A stretch of DNA of 64,000 nt, from assembly GCF_036226885.1 (NCBI RefSeq), contig NZ_CP109027.1, forward strand, positions 1,302,001-1,366,000. The letters are read 5' to 3'. Source of the DNA: Streptomyces sp. NBC_00663 (GTDB lineage: Bacteria; Actinomycetota; Actinomycetes; Streptomycetales; Streptomycetaceae). Positions 44,652 to 53,124 of this stretch are shown here, one piece after another. The position numbers and the translations under genes were made by a program. The notes below the pieces were generated by a model. The model was given only the letters and a program-made list of their open reading frames with translations, searched no databases and was not told where the DNA came from. Within the stretch, counting starts at the first letter, position 1; each line of letters begins with the position of its first letter.

Positions 44652-45464
44652 GTGACCGGGACCGAGCCGGCCGCCCCGCGGATCGACACGACCAGGCCCC
44701 ACCCGGCCCGTGTGTACGACTGGTATCTCGGCGGCAAGGACAACTACCCGGTCGACGAGGAACTCGGCCGCCGGATCGCCTCGTTGAACGGCGACGCCCC
44801 GCGGGCCGCGCGGGCCAACCGCTGGTTCATGCACCGGGCCACACGAGAGGTGGCGGGCTCGGCGGGGATCCGCCAGTTCCTCGACATCGGCACCGGGATA
44901 CCCACCGAGCCCAATCTGCACCAGATCGCCCAGCGGGTCGCGCCGGACGCCCGCGTCGTCTACGTCGACAACGACCCGATCGTCCTCGCCCACGCCGGCG
45001 CCCTGCTGCGCGGTACGGACGAGGGAGTCACGGAGTACGTGCAGGCCGACGCCCGTGACCCGGAGCAGATCCTCCGGCAGGCGGGCAAGATCCTCGACTT
45101 CGAGCGGCCCGTCGCCCTCTCGCTGATCGCCCTGATGCACTTCATCGCGGACGAGGACGGCGCCCATGACCTCGTCGGCACCCTGGTCGACGCGTTGGCC
45201 CCCGGCAGTTGCCTGGTGCTGTCCTGCATGACGGCCGACTTCGAGCCGGAGCAGGTGCATGAGGGCATCGCCGCGTACAAGGCGTCCGGCGTCACCCTCG
45301 TCGCCCGCGACCAGGCCGAAGTGGGCCGCTTCTTCAAGGGACTCGACCTCCTGGAGCCCGGGATCGTCTCCGTGCGGGACTGGCGTCCCGAGCTCGCGGA
45401 GGGCGAGTCCGACATCGGCCCGGACCCGGTGTCGCTGTACGGCGGAGTCGCCCTCAAGCGATAG
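44652..45464 (+). CDS. DUF574 SAM-dependent methyltransferase (first copy)
   Basis: 270 aa from GTG 44652. The family hallmark RVYDWYLGGKDNYPVD is at residues 21-36, the SAM site QFLDIGTGIPT near 75-85, and VVYVDNDPIVLAHA near 102-115. Several DUF574 paralogues are usual in Streptomyces; the methyl acceptor is not known. A second member lies at 60852. The gene end is the first unit of the 24-bp repeat series that follows. Confidence 0.9.
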   Translation: MTGTEPAAPRIDTTRPHPARVYDWYLGGKDNYPVDEELGRRIASLNGDAPRAARANRWFMHRATREVAGSAGIRQFLDIGTGIPTEPNLHQIAQRVAPDARVVYVDNDPIVLAHAGALLRGTDEGVTEYVQADARDPEQILRQAGKILDFERPVALSLIALMHFIADEDGAHDLVGTLVDALAPGSCLVLSCMTADFEPEQVHEGIAAYKASGVTLVARDQAEVGRFFKGLDLLEPGIVSVRDWRPELAEGESDIGPDPVSLYGGVALKR

Positions 45465-45579
45465 GCCGTGAGAATGCTCAAGCGGTAGAGGCCGTGAGGT
45501 TGTTGCTCAAGCGGCAGGCGCCACGAGATTCCTCACGCGGTAGGCCGCGAGATTGCTCGGCCTCTAGGCCGTGAGACGG
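45453..45579. repeat. Five degenerate 24-29 bp repeats spanning a convergent junction
   Basis: Units start at 45453, 45477, 45506, 45532 and 45556 with the pattern CTCAmGCGrTAGGCCGTGAGAnTG. The first contains the last codons (LKR-stop) of the DUF574 gene. The last contains the final codons of the M20 gene on the other strand. The tract therefore looks like serial copies of a gene end, filling the 99-bp gap. Confidence 0.8.
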
Positions 45580-46808
45580 CTCAACGCGGCCGACACCAGC
45601 GTCCGCACGCCCGGCGCCAGCACCGACAGGTCGGGGGCGAAGAGCGGGCTGTGGTTGTCGGGTACGTTCCCGAACCGCTCCTCGTCCGTCTCTCCCGGCG
45701 CCGCCTGCCACACCGCGTCCGGTGTCGCCGTCACGTACCAGTAGTCGTACGGCACCCCCGGGGGCGCGAGCAGGGAGAAGTCCTCGCTGCCCATCTCCGG
45801 GCCGAAGTCGAACACCGAGGCGGCGCCGAAGAGTTCGCGGTGCACGGCCGCGATCTCCCCGTCGAGGGCGGCGTCGTTGACGGTGTTCGGATAGCCGGGG
45901 ACGACGGTGATCCCGGGCGGCACCGGGCAGCCGGCCGCCAGGCACTCGCCCTCGACGATCCGCCGCACCGCGCCGAGAATCCGCTCGCGCACCCGGTCGT
46001 CCTGGCTGCGCACGTTCAGCGCGAGCCGTGCCTCGGCGGGGATGATGTTGCTCTTCGTCCCGGCGTGGAACTGCCCCACGGTCACCACCGCGGAGTCCTT
46101 CGCGGCGACCTCCCGCGCGACCACGGTCTGGAGGCGGGTGACGATGTGCGCGGCGGTCACCACGGGGTCGACCGTCGACTCGGGGCGCGAGCCGTGGCCG
46201 CCGACGCCGGTCACGACGACCTCGACGCCGTCGGAGGCGGACATGATCAGGCCCGGGGTGTGCGAAAAACAGCCGGTGCGCCCGGGGACGACATGCTGGC
46301 CGAAGACCACGTCCGGGTACGGGAAGCGCACATGCACCCCGTCCACGGCCATCGCCCCCGCTCCCCCGCCGGCCTCCTCCGCGGGCTGGCCGACGACCAC
46401 GACCGTCCCGGACCAGGCCGCACGCCCGGCGGCGAGCGCCTCGGCGGCGCCCATGAGCCAGGTGACGTGGCAGTCGTGCCCGCAGGCGTGCATCACGCCC
46501 TCGACGGTCGAGGCGTAGGGCAGCCCGGTCGCCTCCCGCACCGGCAGCGCGTCCATGTCGCCGCGCAGCCACACCACGGGCCCGTCCCCGTTGGCCAGCA
46601 CGCCGACCACGCCAGTGCGGCCGACGCCCTCGATCACCTCGTACCCGGCCCCGCGCAGCCGTGCCGCGAGGCGGGCGGCGGTGCGGTGCTCCTGGAAGGA
46701 CAGCTCCGGGTGGCGGTGCAGATCGCGGTAGAAGTCCTCCAGGTCGCCGGTCTTCAGCCCGGCGGTCAGGTCCTCGGTGAGCCGGGCTACGGCGGCGGGA
46801 TCGGTCAT
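45564..46808 (-). CDS. M20-family amidohydrolase
   Basis: 414 aa di-metal amidohydrolase of the aminoacylase/IAA-amino acid hydrolase (M20D) branch. It has FYRDLHRHPELSFQEHRTA at the start and a metal region MHACGHDCHVTWLMGAAEAL near residues 106-125 (Cys/His ligands). GQPAEEAGGGAGAM holds the general-base Glu pair, and HVVPG plus MGSEDFSLL follow. It hydrolyses an N-acyl amide bond. Last gene of the eight-gene leftward set; 63 bp after the SDR-like gene with its own SD. Confidence 0.9.
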   Translation of the reverse strand: MTDPAAVARLTEDLTAGLKTGDLEDFYRDLHRHPELSFQEHRTAARLAARLRGAGYEVIEGVGRTGVVGVLANGDGPVVWLRGDMDALPVREATGLPYASTVEGVMHACGHDCHVTWLMGAAEALAAGRAAWSGTVVVVGQPAEEAGGGAGAMAVDGVHVRFPYPDVVFGQHVVPGRTGCFSHTPGLIMSASDGVEVVVTGVGGHGSRPESTVDPVVTAAHIVTRLQTVVAREVAAKDSAVVTVGQFHAGTKSNIIPAEARLALNVRSQDDRVRERILGAVRRIVEGECLAAGCPVPPGITVVPGYPNTVNDAALDGEIAAVHRELFGAASVFDFGPEMGSEDFSLLAPPGVPYDYWYVTATPDAVWQAAPGETDEERFGNVPDNHSPLFAPDLSVLAPGVRTLVSAALSRLTA

Positions 46809-46871
46809 GGCGCTCCCTTTCTCCTCGAAAGCGGGGGATGGCCCTGTCGGCCCCTGCCCGAAGAGTGCCCC

Positions 46872-47561
46872 TCAGCCCAGCAGCCACCCCCCGTCCACGG
46901 CCAGCCCGACCGCGTTCACGGACCGGTTGCGCAACAGGAAGTCCACGGCGTCCACGACATCGGTCATCGCCGCGAGCCGCCCGGCCGGGGTCCGGGCCCG
47001 CAGGCCCGCCAGCACCTCGTCCGGCTTGTCCCGCCAGTAGGGGCTGTCCCCGACCACCCCCGGGTGGATGGCGTTGACGCGGACGGGCGCCAGCTCGACG
47101 GCGAGGGTGTGGACGAGGCCGGTCACCCCCGCGTTGACGGTCGCCACGGTCGTCGCACCCGGATACGGCCGCTCCTTGGCCTGTCCGCCGAAGAGGACGA
47201 TCGCGCTGTCCTCGTGCAGGCCGGGCCGCAGGGCGTGGACGGTCTCGGTGTAGCCGACGAGCTTGAGCGTGACGAGGTGGACGGCGGCGTCGATGTCGTA
47301 GGCGGCCACCCGGTTGTCGTCGCGGGAGACGCCGGCCAGCACCAGCTGGTCGACGCGCCCCACGCCGGCCAGCGCGGCGCCGATCTCGTGGGGGCGGGAG
47401 AGGTCCAGGGCGAGGCCGCGGGCGCCGATCTCCTTGGCGGCGGTGTCGGTGCGGTGGGCGTCGCGCCCGGTGATCAGTACCTCGTCGCCGCGTCCCGCAC
47501 GCATCCGGGCGAACTCCCGGCCGATGCCGGAGGTGCCGCCGACGACCACGACACGGTTCAT
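46872..47561 (-). CDS. SDR-fold protein lacking the catalytic Tyr-Lys pair
   Basis: 229 aa from ATG 47561. The cofactor motif GGTSGIGREFARM (residues 8-20) and the RVNAIHPGVVGD segment are classical SDR. At the YxxxK position the sequence reads TVATVNAGV (Val139, Asn143), so the catalytic Tyr and Lys are missing. A Ser-like position is also unclear (VLFGGQAK). It may bind NAD(P) without ordinary SDR chemistry. Its start overlaps the bicupin stop (ATGA). Confidence 0.85.
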   Translation of the reverse strand: MNRVVVVGGTSGIGREFARMRAGRGDEVLITGRDAHRTDTAAKEIGARGLALDLSRPHEIGAALAGVGRVDQLVLAGVSRDDNRVAAYDIDAAVHLVTLKLVGYTETVHALRPGLHEDSAIVLFGGQAKERPYPGATTVATVNAGVTGLVHTLAVELAPVRVNAIHPGVVGDSPYWRDKPDEVLAGLRARTPAGRLAAMTDVVDAVDFLLRNRSVNAVGLAVDGGWLLG

Positions 47562-48427
47562 CGCACGCCCCTCAGATAGTCCCAGTCCCGGGTGAACCGG
47601 TAGGAGTGCCGGGACGGCGGCTGCGGCGCCTGTGTCTCCAGCCAACGCACCGGCCCGGCACCGGCGTTGGTGAAGCCGTGCACACAACCGGCGCCCGCCC
47701 AGGCGAGATCGCCGGGCCCGAGGTGGTACCGGGCGTCGTCGAAGGTCGCCTCCACCACCCCTTCGAGGATCAAGTACGTTTCCTCGAAGGGGTGGTCATG
47801 CGTGCCCGCGACGCCGTCGACGGCGTACTGGACCATGAACATGGTCGAGGCGACCGCGCCCAGGTCGGCGTCGACCATCATCTTGACCGTGATCCCGCTG
47901 TAGACGAGCAGCGCGGTCCGCATGCTCGCCGAGACCGCCAGAAGGTCCTGGGACTGTTTGCCGGGGTCCATCTGCGCGGGCTCGAAGTGGCCGAAGGAGC
48001 GGGTGCGGGGGTCGCGGACGTCGATACGGACGGGGTCACGGACGGGCAGGTCGGGCACGGGGAGGGTGTCGTACCCGTAGCGGGCGCGCGGCACCGGCGC
48101 GAGCATGTCCGCCCAGCGCGCGCCGGTGGCACCCACTCCCCGCCAGGCGTGCGGGACACCGGTCGGCAGCAGGCCGTAGTCGCCCTCTTCGAGGAGGTAC
48201 GACCCCTCGGGCACGTCGAGGATCACGGCCCCGTCGAGGAGGTGGAAGCTCTCCTCGTACGAGTGGACATGGGCGCCGACCCTGCCGTCCGGCCGTATCT
48301 CGCAGACACCGAAACCGGTGTGCGCGCTCCCGTCCCCTTCACCGACCAACTCCTCGCGCCGGTGGCCGTGTTCGTCGTACTGCGGGGTCGGGGCGTCGGC
48401 GGCGCGACGGACCAGGTGCGCGGTCAC
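47558..48427 (-). CDS. Bicupin protein ((S)-ureidoglycine aminohydrolase-like)
   Basis: 289 aa with two cupin barrels. Cupin 1: HSYEESFHLLDGAVILDVPEG and LPTGVPHAW near 57-105. Cupin 2: THDHPFEETYLILEGVVEATF and GPGDLAWAGAGCVHGF near 215-265, with the HxH...E...H metal set in the second domain. The layout recalls ureidoglycine aminohydrolase, but no allantoin genes are here, so substrate is open. The GTG at 48427 shares 4 nt with the upstream stop (GTGA). Confidence 0.82.
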   Translation of the reverse strand: MTAHLVRRAADAPTPQYDEHGHRREELVGEGDGSAHTGFGVCEIRPDGRVGAHVHSYEESFHLLDGAVILDVPEGSYLLEEGDYGLLPTGVPHAWRGVGATGARWADMLAPVPRARYGYDTLPVPDLPVRDPVRIDVRDPRTRSFGHFEPAQMDPGKQSQDLLAVSASMRTALLVYSGITVKMMVDADLGAVASTMFMVQYAVDGVAGTHDHPFEETYLILEGVVEATFDDARYHLGPGDLAWAGAGCVHGFTNAGAGPVRWLETQAPQPPSRHSYRFTRDWDYLRGVR

Positions 48428-49767
48428 CGGGCCGCCTTCGCCGCCAGGAGCCGGTCGCGGGACTCCTCGACGAGGCGCCGGGCGCGGGCCACGTCGGCCG
48501 TCAACCTGCCGTCCCGCTTGCGGATCACGCCGTCGACGATGACGGTGTCCACGTTGGAGACGTCGGCGGACAGGGTGACGGCGGCAGCGGCGTCGTGCAC
48601 GGGCGCGACGTTGAGGGCGGTGGCGTCGATCGCGACGATGTCGGCGCGCTTGCCGGGGGTCAGGGAGCCGGTGCGGTCCTCCAGGCCGGCCACGTGGGCG
48701 CCGTTGCGGGTGGCGATCTCCAGCATCCGACGTGCCGTCAACATGGTGTCGGGGACCGGCATGTTGGCCTGCCAGCAGTCCGCGTTGAGCCGGGCGCGCT
48801 CGGCGCCGAAGGCCGCGCGGATCTGGGTGAACATGTCGCCGGGGACGGTGGTGACGACGTCGATGCTGAGCGAGGGGCGCAGTCCGTGCTCGATCGCCTT
48901 CATCACCGGCGGCCAGCCGTGCCCCATCTGTGTCTCGACCTGCGGCGCGACGGACACCGTACCGCCGCTGTCGGCGACCATCCGCCACTCCTCCTCGCTG
49001 AGGTAGCAGCAGTGGACGTAGGTGGTGTCCGGGCCGAGGAGCCCGAGGTCGTGGAGCTGCTTCACCATGCCGTAGCGGCCCGCGAGGCGGCCCATGGCGA
49101 CGTGCACGGTGATCGGGATGTCCAAGTCGCGGGCGAGGGCCCACTCCGCGGTGACGACGTCGTTCACGCAGAAGCCGGGGCCGCGGGTGGCGAGGGCCAG
49201 GGTGAGCAGGCCGGCGTCGGAGGCGAAGTACTCGGTGCGGATGCGGCGGACGTCGTCGCCCGGTATCGCGATCTTGCTCTCGAACCAGTAGTCGGCGAGG
49301 GAGGTGTTGGCGCTGCCGTACGCGTACTGCGCCCGGATGCCGGACTCGGTGAGGGCCTGGATGGCGGCGTCGGGGTGGGCGGGGGTGTTGTTGATGTGGG
49401 ACCAGTCGACGAGCGTGGTGATGCCGGCGTTGAGGCACTCCAGGGCGCCGGCGAGGTTGGCCGCGTACACGTCCTCGGGGGTGTAGAGCGGGGCGAAGGT
49501 GTCGAGGATGTCCGTGAAGTAGTCGTCGAGGGTGGCGTCGGGGGCGATCCCGCGGATGGACGCCTCCCAGGTGTGGCGGTGGGTGTCGACGAAGCCGGGG
49601 ATCACGATGTGCCCGCGCATGTCGAGGACTTCGGCGTCCGCGCTGATCTCCGGCTCGACGGCAGCGATCCGCCCGTCCTCGATGAGGACGTCCCCCTGGG
49701 GCAGGTCCCCGATGTCGGGGTCCATGGAGATCACCTGACCTGCGCGCAGGAGTGTCCGAACGGTCAT
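48424..49767 (-). CDS. Amidohydrolase-superfamily deaminase/hydrolase (TRZ/ATZ-like)
   Basis: 447 aa. Metal site: HxH in GFVDTHRHTWEAS near 58-70, His in DIPITVHVAMG, His in TTYVHCCYLSEEEW, and Asp in LSIDVVTTVPGD. This is the ATZ/TRZ/cytosine-deaminase-like arrangement found in SAH/MTA deaminases and s-triazine hydrolases. C-terminal beta-sandwich (GSLTPGKRADIVAIDATALNV). It hydrolyses a C-N bond of a heterocycle or amidine. Strong SD AGGAGGAAGG. Translationally coupled to the bicupin. Confidence 0.88.
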   Translation of the reverse strand: MTVRTLLRAGQVISMDPDIGDLPQGDVLIEDGRIAAVEPEISADAEVLDMRGHIVIPGFVDTHRHTWEASIRGIAPDATLDDYFTDILDTFAPLYTPEDVYAANLAGALECLNAGITTLVDWSHINNTPAHPDAAIQALTESGIRAQYAYGSANTSLADYWFESKIAIPGDDVRRIRTEYFASDAGLLTLALATRGPGFCVNDVVTAEWALARDLDIPITVHVAMGRLAGRYGMVKQLHDLGLLGPDTTYVHCCYLSEEEWRMVADSGGTVSVAPQVETQMGHGWPPVMKAIEHGLRPSLSIDVVTTVPGDMFTQIRAAFGAERARLNADCWQANMPVPDTMLTARRMLEIATRNGAHVAGLEDRTGSLTPGKRADIVAIDATALNVAPVHDAAAAVTLSADVSNVDTVIVDGVIRKRDGRLTADVARARRLVEESRDRLLAAKAAR

Positions 49768-49789
49768 CGCCCTTCCTCCTTCGTGGTGT

Positions 49790-50770
49790 TCAGTACGCGG
49801 TGAGGTCGCGGACGGCCGCCACGACCTTGTCGACGGTGGGGATGACCCGCTCCTCCAGGACGTCGGCGAACGGCAGCGGCACGCACTCCCCCGCCACCCG
49901 GCGCACGGGCGCGTCCAGCAGCCCGAACCCCTCGTCGGCGACGACCGAGACGAGGGTGGCGCCCCAGCCGCCCTGGTACGGGTTCTCCTCGACGGTGACG
50001 AGCCGCGAGGTCCGGGCGAGCGAGGCGAGGACGGTGCTCATGTCCAGCGGCACCAGACAGCGCAGGTCGACGACCTCGGCCTCGATGCCCTCCGCGGCGA
50101 GCAGCGCGGCGGCCCGCAGGGCCAGCGGGACCATCGCGGCGAGGGCCACCAGGGTCACGTCGGCGCCCTCCCGCACGACGGCCGCACGGCCCAGCTCGAC
50201 CACATGGTCCGGCGGCACAGGCGCGCCCTTGGACGCCAGCAGTCCCTTGTGCTCGAAGAACACCACCGGGTCGTCGCTGCGGATCGCCGCCGCCATCATG
50301 CCGATCACGTCGGCGGGCGTGGCGGGCGCGGCGATCTTCAGCCCGGGGACGGTCAGCGCCCAGTTCTCGGTGGCCTGCGAGTGCTGGGCGCCGAAACCGA
50401 GCCCGCCGCCGTTGGCGGTGCGAACGACGAGGGGCACGGTGACCTGACCACCCGTCATGTAACGCACCTTGGGTATCTCGTTGGCGAGGTAATCCCAACA
50501 ACAGGCCAAAAAGTCCGAGAACATGATCTCCGCGACCGGCCGCATCCCGGTCATCGCGGCGCCCATCGCCGCGCCCACGATGGCCTGTTCGGAGATCGGC
50601 GTGTCCCACACCCGCTCCGGCCCGAACTCCTTGAACAGCCCGGCGGTCGTCTTGAACACCCCGCCCGCCGCACCGATGTCCTCCCCGAGACAGACCACGG
50701 CCGGGTCCCGGCGCATCTCGCGCGCGATGCCCTCGGCGACGGCCTCCCGGTAGGTGATCACGTCCGCCAT
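49790..50770 (-). CDS. 2-oxoacid dehydrogenase-type E1 beta subunit
   Basis: 326 aa. Pyrimidine-binding domain with CLGEDIGAAGGVFKTTAGL and DTPISEQAIVGAAMGAAM, whose Glu activates TPP; C-terminal transketolase domain VTLVALAAMVPLALRAA...ENPYQGGWGATL. It pairs with the alpha subunit next to it (13-bp overlap). Similar to acetoin or branched-chain E1 beta. No E2 or E3 gene is in the cluster. Confidence 0.9.
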   Translation of the reverse strand: MADVITYREAVAEGIAREMRRDPAVVCLGEDIGAAGGVFKTTAGLFKEFGPERVWDTPISEQAIVGAAMGAAMTGMRPVAEIMFSDFLACCWDYLANEIPKVRYMTGGQVTVPLVVRTANGGGLGFGAQHSQATENWALTVPGLKIAAPATPADVIGMMAAAIRSDDPVVFFEHKGLLASKGAPVPPDHVVELGRAAVVREGADVTLVALAAMVPLALRAAALLAAEGIEAEVVDLRCLVPLDMSTVLASLARTSRLVTVEENPYQGGWGATLVSVVADEGFGLLDAPVRRVAGECVPLPFADVLEERVIPTVDKVVAAVRDLTAY

Positions 50771-51735
50771 GCGGCCCCTCCGTCCGCCCATACGTCGGTC
50801 AGCGCGTCGCGCGGATCGGGCGGGGGCGCGTTCCGCGCCGCGTCGACCGCCTGTCGTACGGTCTCCTGTGCGCGCTCGTCGGCCGCGGTGACCGTCTCCT
50901 CGGGCACGCCCAGCTCGGTCAGCCGGCCGCGTGCGAGGTCCAACGGGTCGTGCTTGAGCCAGCGTTCGACCTCCTCGGCCGGGCGGTAGGCGGCCGGGTC
51001 GGACCTGCTGTGCCCGAAGTGCCGGTAGGTGGCGGCCTCCAGCAGAGCGGGCCCGTCTCCTGCCCGGGCCCGTTCCGCGAGCCGGGCCACGCTCTCGCGT
51101 ACGGCCACGACGTCGTTGCCGTCGACGCTCTCGCCCGGGATGCCGTACGCGGGCGCCCGGTCGGCCGCCGGGCGGGCCACCGCGGTGACGTCGGCGATCC
51201 GCGTGTATTCCATGTAGAGGTTGTTCTCGCAGACGAACAGCACCGGCAGTTTCCATACGGCGGCCAGGTTCAACGCCTCGTGGAAGGCGCCGATGTTGGT
51301 CGCGCCGTCCCCGAAGAAGGCGACCGCGATCTGACCGGTGCCGCGCAGCCGGGCCGACCACGCGGCACCGGCCGCCATCGGGAGGTGGGCGCCGACGATC
51401 GCGTACGAGCCGAGCATGCCGGTGGCCGCCTTGGTGAGGTGCATGGAGCCACCCTTGGCACCGCACAACCCCGTTGCCCTGCTCATGAGTTCGGCGAGGC
51501 ACTCCTCGGGGGTGGCGCCGCGGGCCAGCGCGTGGTGGTGGCCGCGGTAGGTGGCGAAGACATAGTCGTCGGCGCGCAGGGCGGCGCTCGCGCCGACGGC
51601 GATCGCCTCGTGCCCTGCGGCGAGGTGGGTGGTGCCCTTGACCAGACCCTGGAGGAAGAGATCGTGGGCGGCCTTCTCGGTGCGGCGGATCAGGGCCATC
51701 CGCTCGTACATCGCGAGGAGTTCACCGGTGTCCAT
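50758..51735 (-). CDS. 2-oxoacid dehydrogenase-type E1 alpha subunit
   Basis: 325 aa from ATG 51735. The TPP/Mg motif is FFGDGATNIGAFHEALNLA...ENNLYME (about 145-178). HLAAGHEAIAVGASAAL and YRGHHHALARG are E1 alpha signatures, as is the HFGHSRSDPAAYR loop. Decarboxylates a 2-oxo acid, or acts on acetoin, with the beta subunit. Overlaps the M24 stop by 14 bp. Confidence 0.9.
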   Translation of the reverse strand: MDTGELLAMYERMALIRRTEKAAHDLFLQGLVKGTTHLAAGHEAIAVGASAALRADDYVFATYRGHHHALARGATPEECLAELMSRATGLCGAKGGSMHLTKAATGMLGSYAIVGAHLPMAAGAAWSARLRGTGQIAVAFFGDGATNIGAFHEALNLAAVWKLPVLFVCENNLYMEYTRIADVTAVARPAADRAPAYGIPGESVDGNDVVAVRESVARLAERARAGDGPALLEAATYRHFGHSRSDPAAYRPAEEVERWLKHDPLDLARGRLTELGVPEETVTAADERAQETVRQAVDAARNAPPPDPRDALTDVWADGGAAWRT

Positions 51736-53059
51736 CGGCGGTCCCCGTGTTGAGGTGGGACTGCGACTCACGGCGGGTGTTCAGTTCGCCGCCCACGGTC
51801 CAGTACTTGCGGCCCGCGACGAGGAGTTCCTCGGCCGGGAACTTGGTGATGACCTCGCAGCCGTCCGCGGTGACGACCAGTTCCTCCTCGATGCGGGCCG
51901 CGGACCAGCCGTCGGCGGCGGGCCAGTAGGTCTCCAGGGCGAACACCATGCCCTCTTCGAGGACTTCGGGGTGGTCGAGGGAGACCAGACGGCTGAAGAT
52001 GGGCTTCTCCCAGATGGACAGGCCGACGCCGTGGCCGTACTGCAACGCGAAGGCGGCGGTCTCGTCGGCGAAGCCGAACTCCTCGGCGCGCGGCCAGACC
52101 TGGACGATGTCGGCGGTGGTGGCGCCGGGGCGGACGAGGGCGATCGCCTGGTCCATGTACTCGCGGCAGCGCACATAGGCGTCCCGTTGGGCACCGGACG
52201 CACTGCCGACGACGAAGGTGCGGTAGTAGCAGGTGCGGTAGCCGAGGTGGCTGTGCAGGATGTCGAAGAAGGCGGGGTCGCCGGGGCGGACCAGCCGGTC
52301 GCTGTAGACGTGCGGGTGGGGTGAACAGCGTTCCCCGGAGATGGCGTTGACGCCCTCGACGTACTCGCTGCCGAGGTCGTACAGCACCTTGCTGACCAGT
52401 CCGACGCACTCGTTCTCGCGCACGCCCGGACGTAGAAAGCCGTAGAGCTCCTCGTAGGCCGCGTCGACCATGGCGCAGGCCTGGGTGAGCAGGGAGATCT
52501 CGTCGCGGGTCTTGGTGCGGCGGGCCTCCAGGAAGACCTGCTGGCCGTCGACGACGTCGATGCCCTCGGCGCGCAGCGCGGCCAGGACCGGCATCTCGGC
52601 GACGTCGATGCCCAACGGCTCGTCGGCGAGGCCGTGTTCGCGCAGTTCGGCGGCGATCTTGCGGGCCACGTCCTCGGCGATCCCCGCGTCGGGGTGGAAG
52701 GCGCCGCGCAGGGTGGAGATGCCGGCGCGGGCCCCGGTGGGCGGGCCCTCCTTGCCGTCGCTGTAGTCCAGCCAGGGGTTGTACAGCTGGTGGTGGCGGG
52801 CCGCCGAGCCGAAGTCCCAGACGACCGGGTCGCCGCCGCGCACCAGCAGGGCGAAGCGGATCAGCTTGTCCATCGCCCAGGTGCCGATGTGCGTGGCGGT
52901 CATGTAGCGGATGTTGGCGAAGTCGAAGCTGAGCACCGCGCCCAGCGAGGAGCGGTTCAGGGACTCGTGGAGCCGGGCCAGCCGCTGTCGGCGCAGCCGG
53001 TCGAGGTCGATGCGCTCTTCCCAGTCGACGGCGTTGGGCCCGAATGTGCGGATCGCCAT
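51722..53059 (-). CDS. M24-family (pita-bread) protein, DddP/creatinase-like, altered metal site
   Basis: 445 aa from ATG 53059. It has the N-terminal creatinase-like domain (LSFDFANIRYMTATHIGTWAMDKLIRFALLV) and a C-terminal pita-bread domain. Of the five usual metal ligands I can place Asp266 (FFDIL), His343 (YGHGVGL), Glu376 (ALETYW) and Glu391-393. The second and third Asp are replaced (His/Leu near 268-269, Cys277-Tyr278 in TCYYRTF). The N-terminal pattern resembles DddP, the M24-type DMSP lyase, more than Xaa-Pro peptidases. Likely a non-peptidase lyase or C-N hydrolase. First structural gene after the XRE regulator. Confidence 0.82.
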   Translation of the reverse strand: MAIRTFGPNAVDWEERIDLDRLRRQRLARLHESLNRSSLGAVLSFDFANIRYMTATHIGTWAMDKLIRFALLVRGGDPVVWDFGSAARHHQLYNPWLDYSDGKEGPPTGARAGISTLRGAFHPDAGIAEDVARKIAAELREHGLADEPLGIDVAEMPVLAALRAEGIDVVDGQQVFLEARRTKTRDEISLLTQACAMVDAAYEELYGFLRPGVRENECVGLVSKVLYDLGSEYVEGVNAISGERCSPHPHVYSDRLVRPGDPAFFDILHSHLGYRTCYYRTFVVGSASGAQRDAYVRCREYMDQAIALVRPGATTADIVQVWPRAEEFGFADETAAFALQYGHGVGLSIWEKPIFSRLVSLDHPEVLEEGMVFALETYWPAADGWSAARIEEELVVTADGCEVITKFPAEELLVAGRKYWTVGGELNTRRESQSHLNTGTADGHR

Positions 53060-53079
53060 GGCGACCACCCCCACTGCGG

Positions 53080-53108
53080 AGTCAACGACCGCACAGGGAG
53101 AGTGTCAA
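53080..53108 (-). promoter_or_regulatory. Promoter for the M24-to-M20 gene set
   Basis: On the minus strand TTGACA (53103-53108) is followed after 17 bp by TTGACT (53080-53085), a weak -10. The -35 overlaps the operator at 53107-53124. Confidence 0.4.
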
Positions 53109-53124
53109 GTGTCACTGAACACTT
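53107..53124. promoter_or_regulatory. Operator AAGTGT-N6-ACACTT before the M24 gene
   Basis: Perfect 6-bp inverted repeat overlapping the stop codon of the XRE gene and the proposed -35 of the M24 operon. It contains AGTGTCACTGAACA (53108-53121), repeated with one change upstream of the XRE gene at 53775-53788. Confidence 0.6.

Noticed and set aside
47558..48427. The bicupin considered as the missing IolB
   Set aside because: IolB is also a bicupin of similar length, but the motifs and the neighbours do not match, and it is in the XRE-controlled set.
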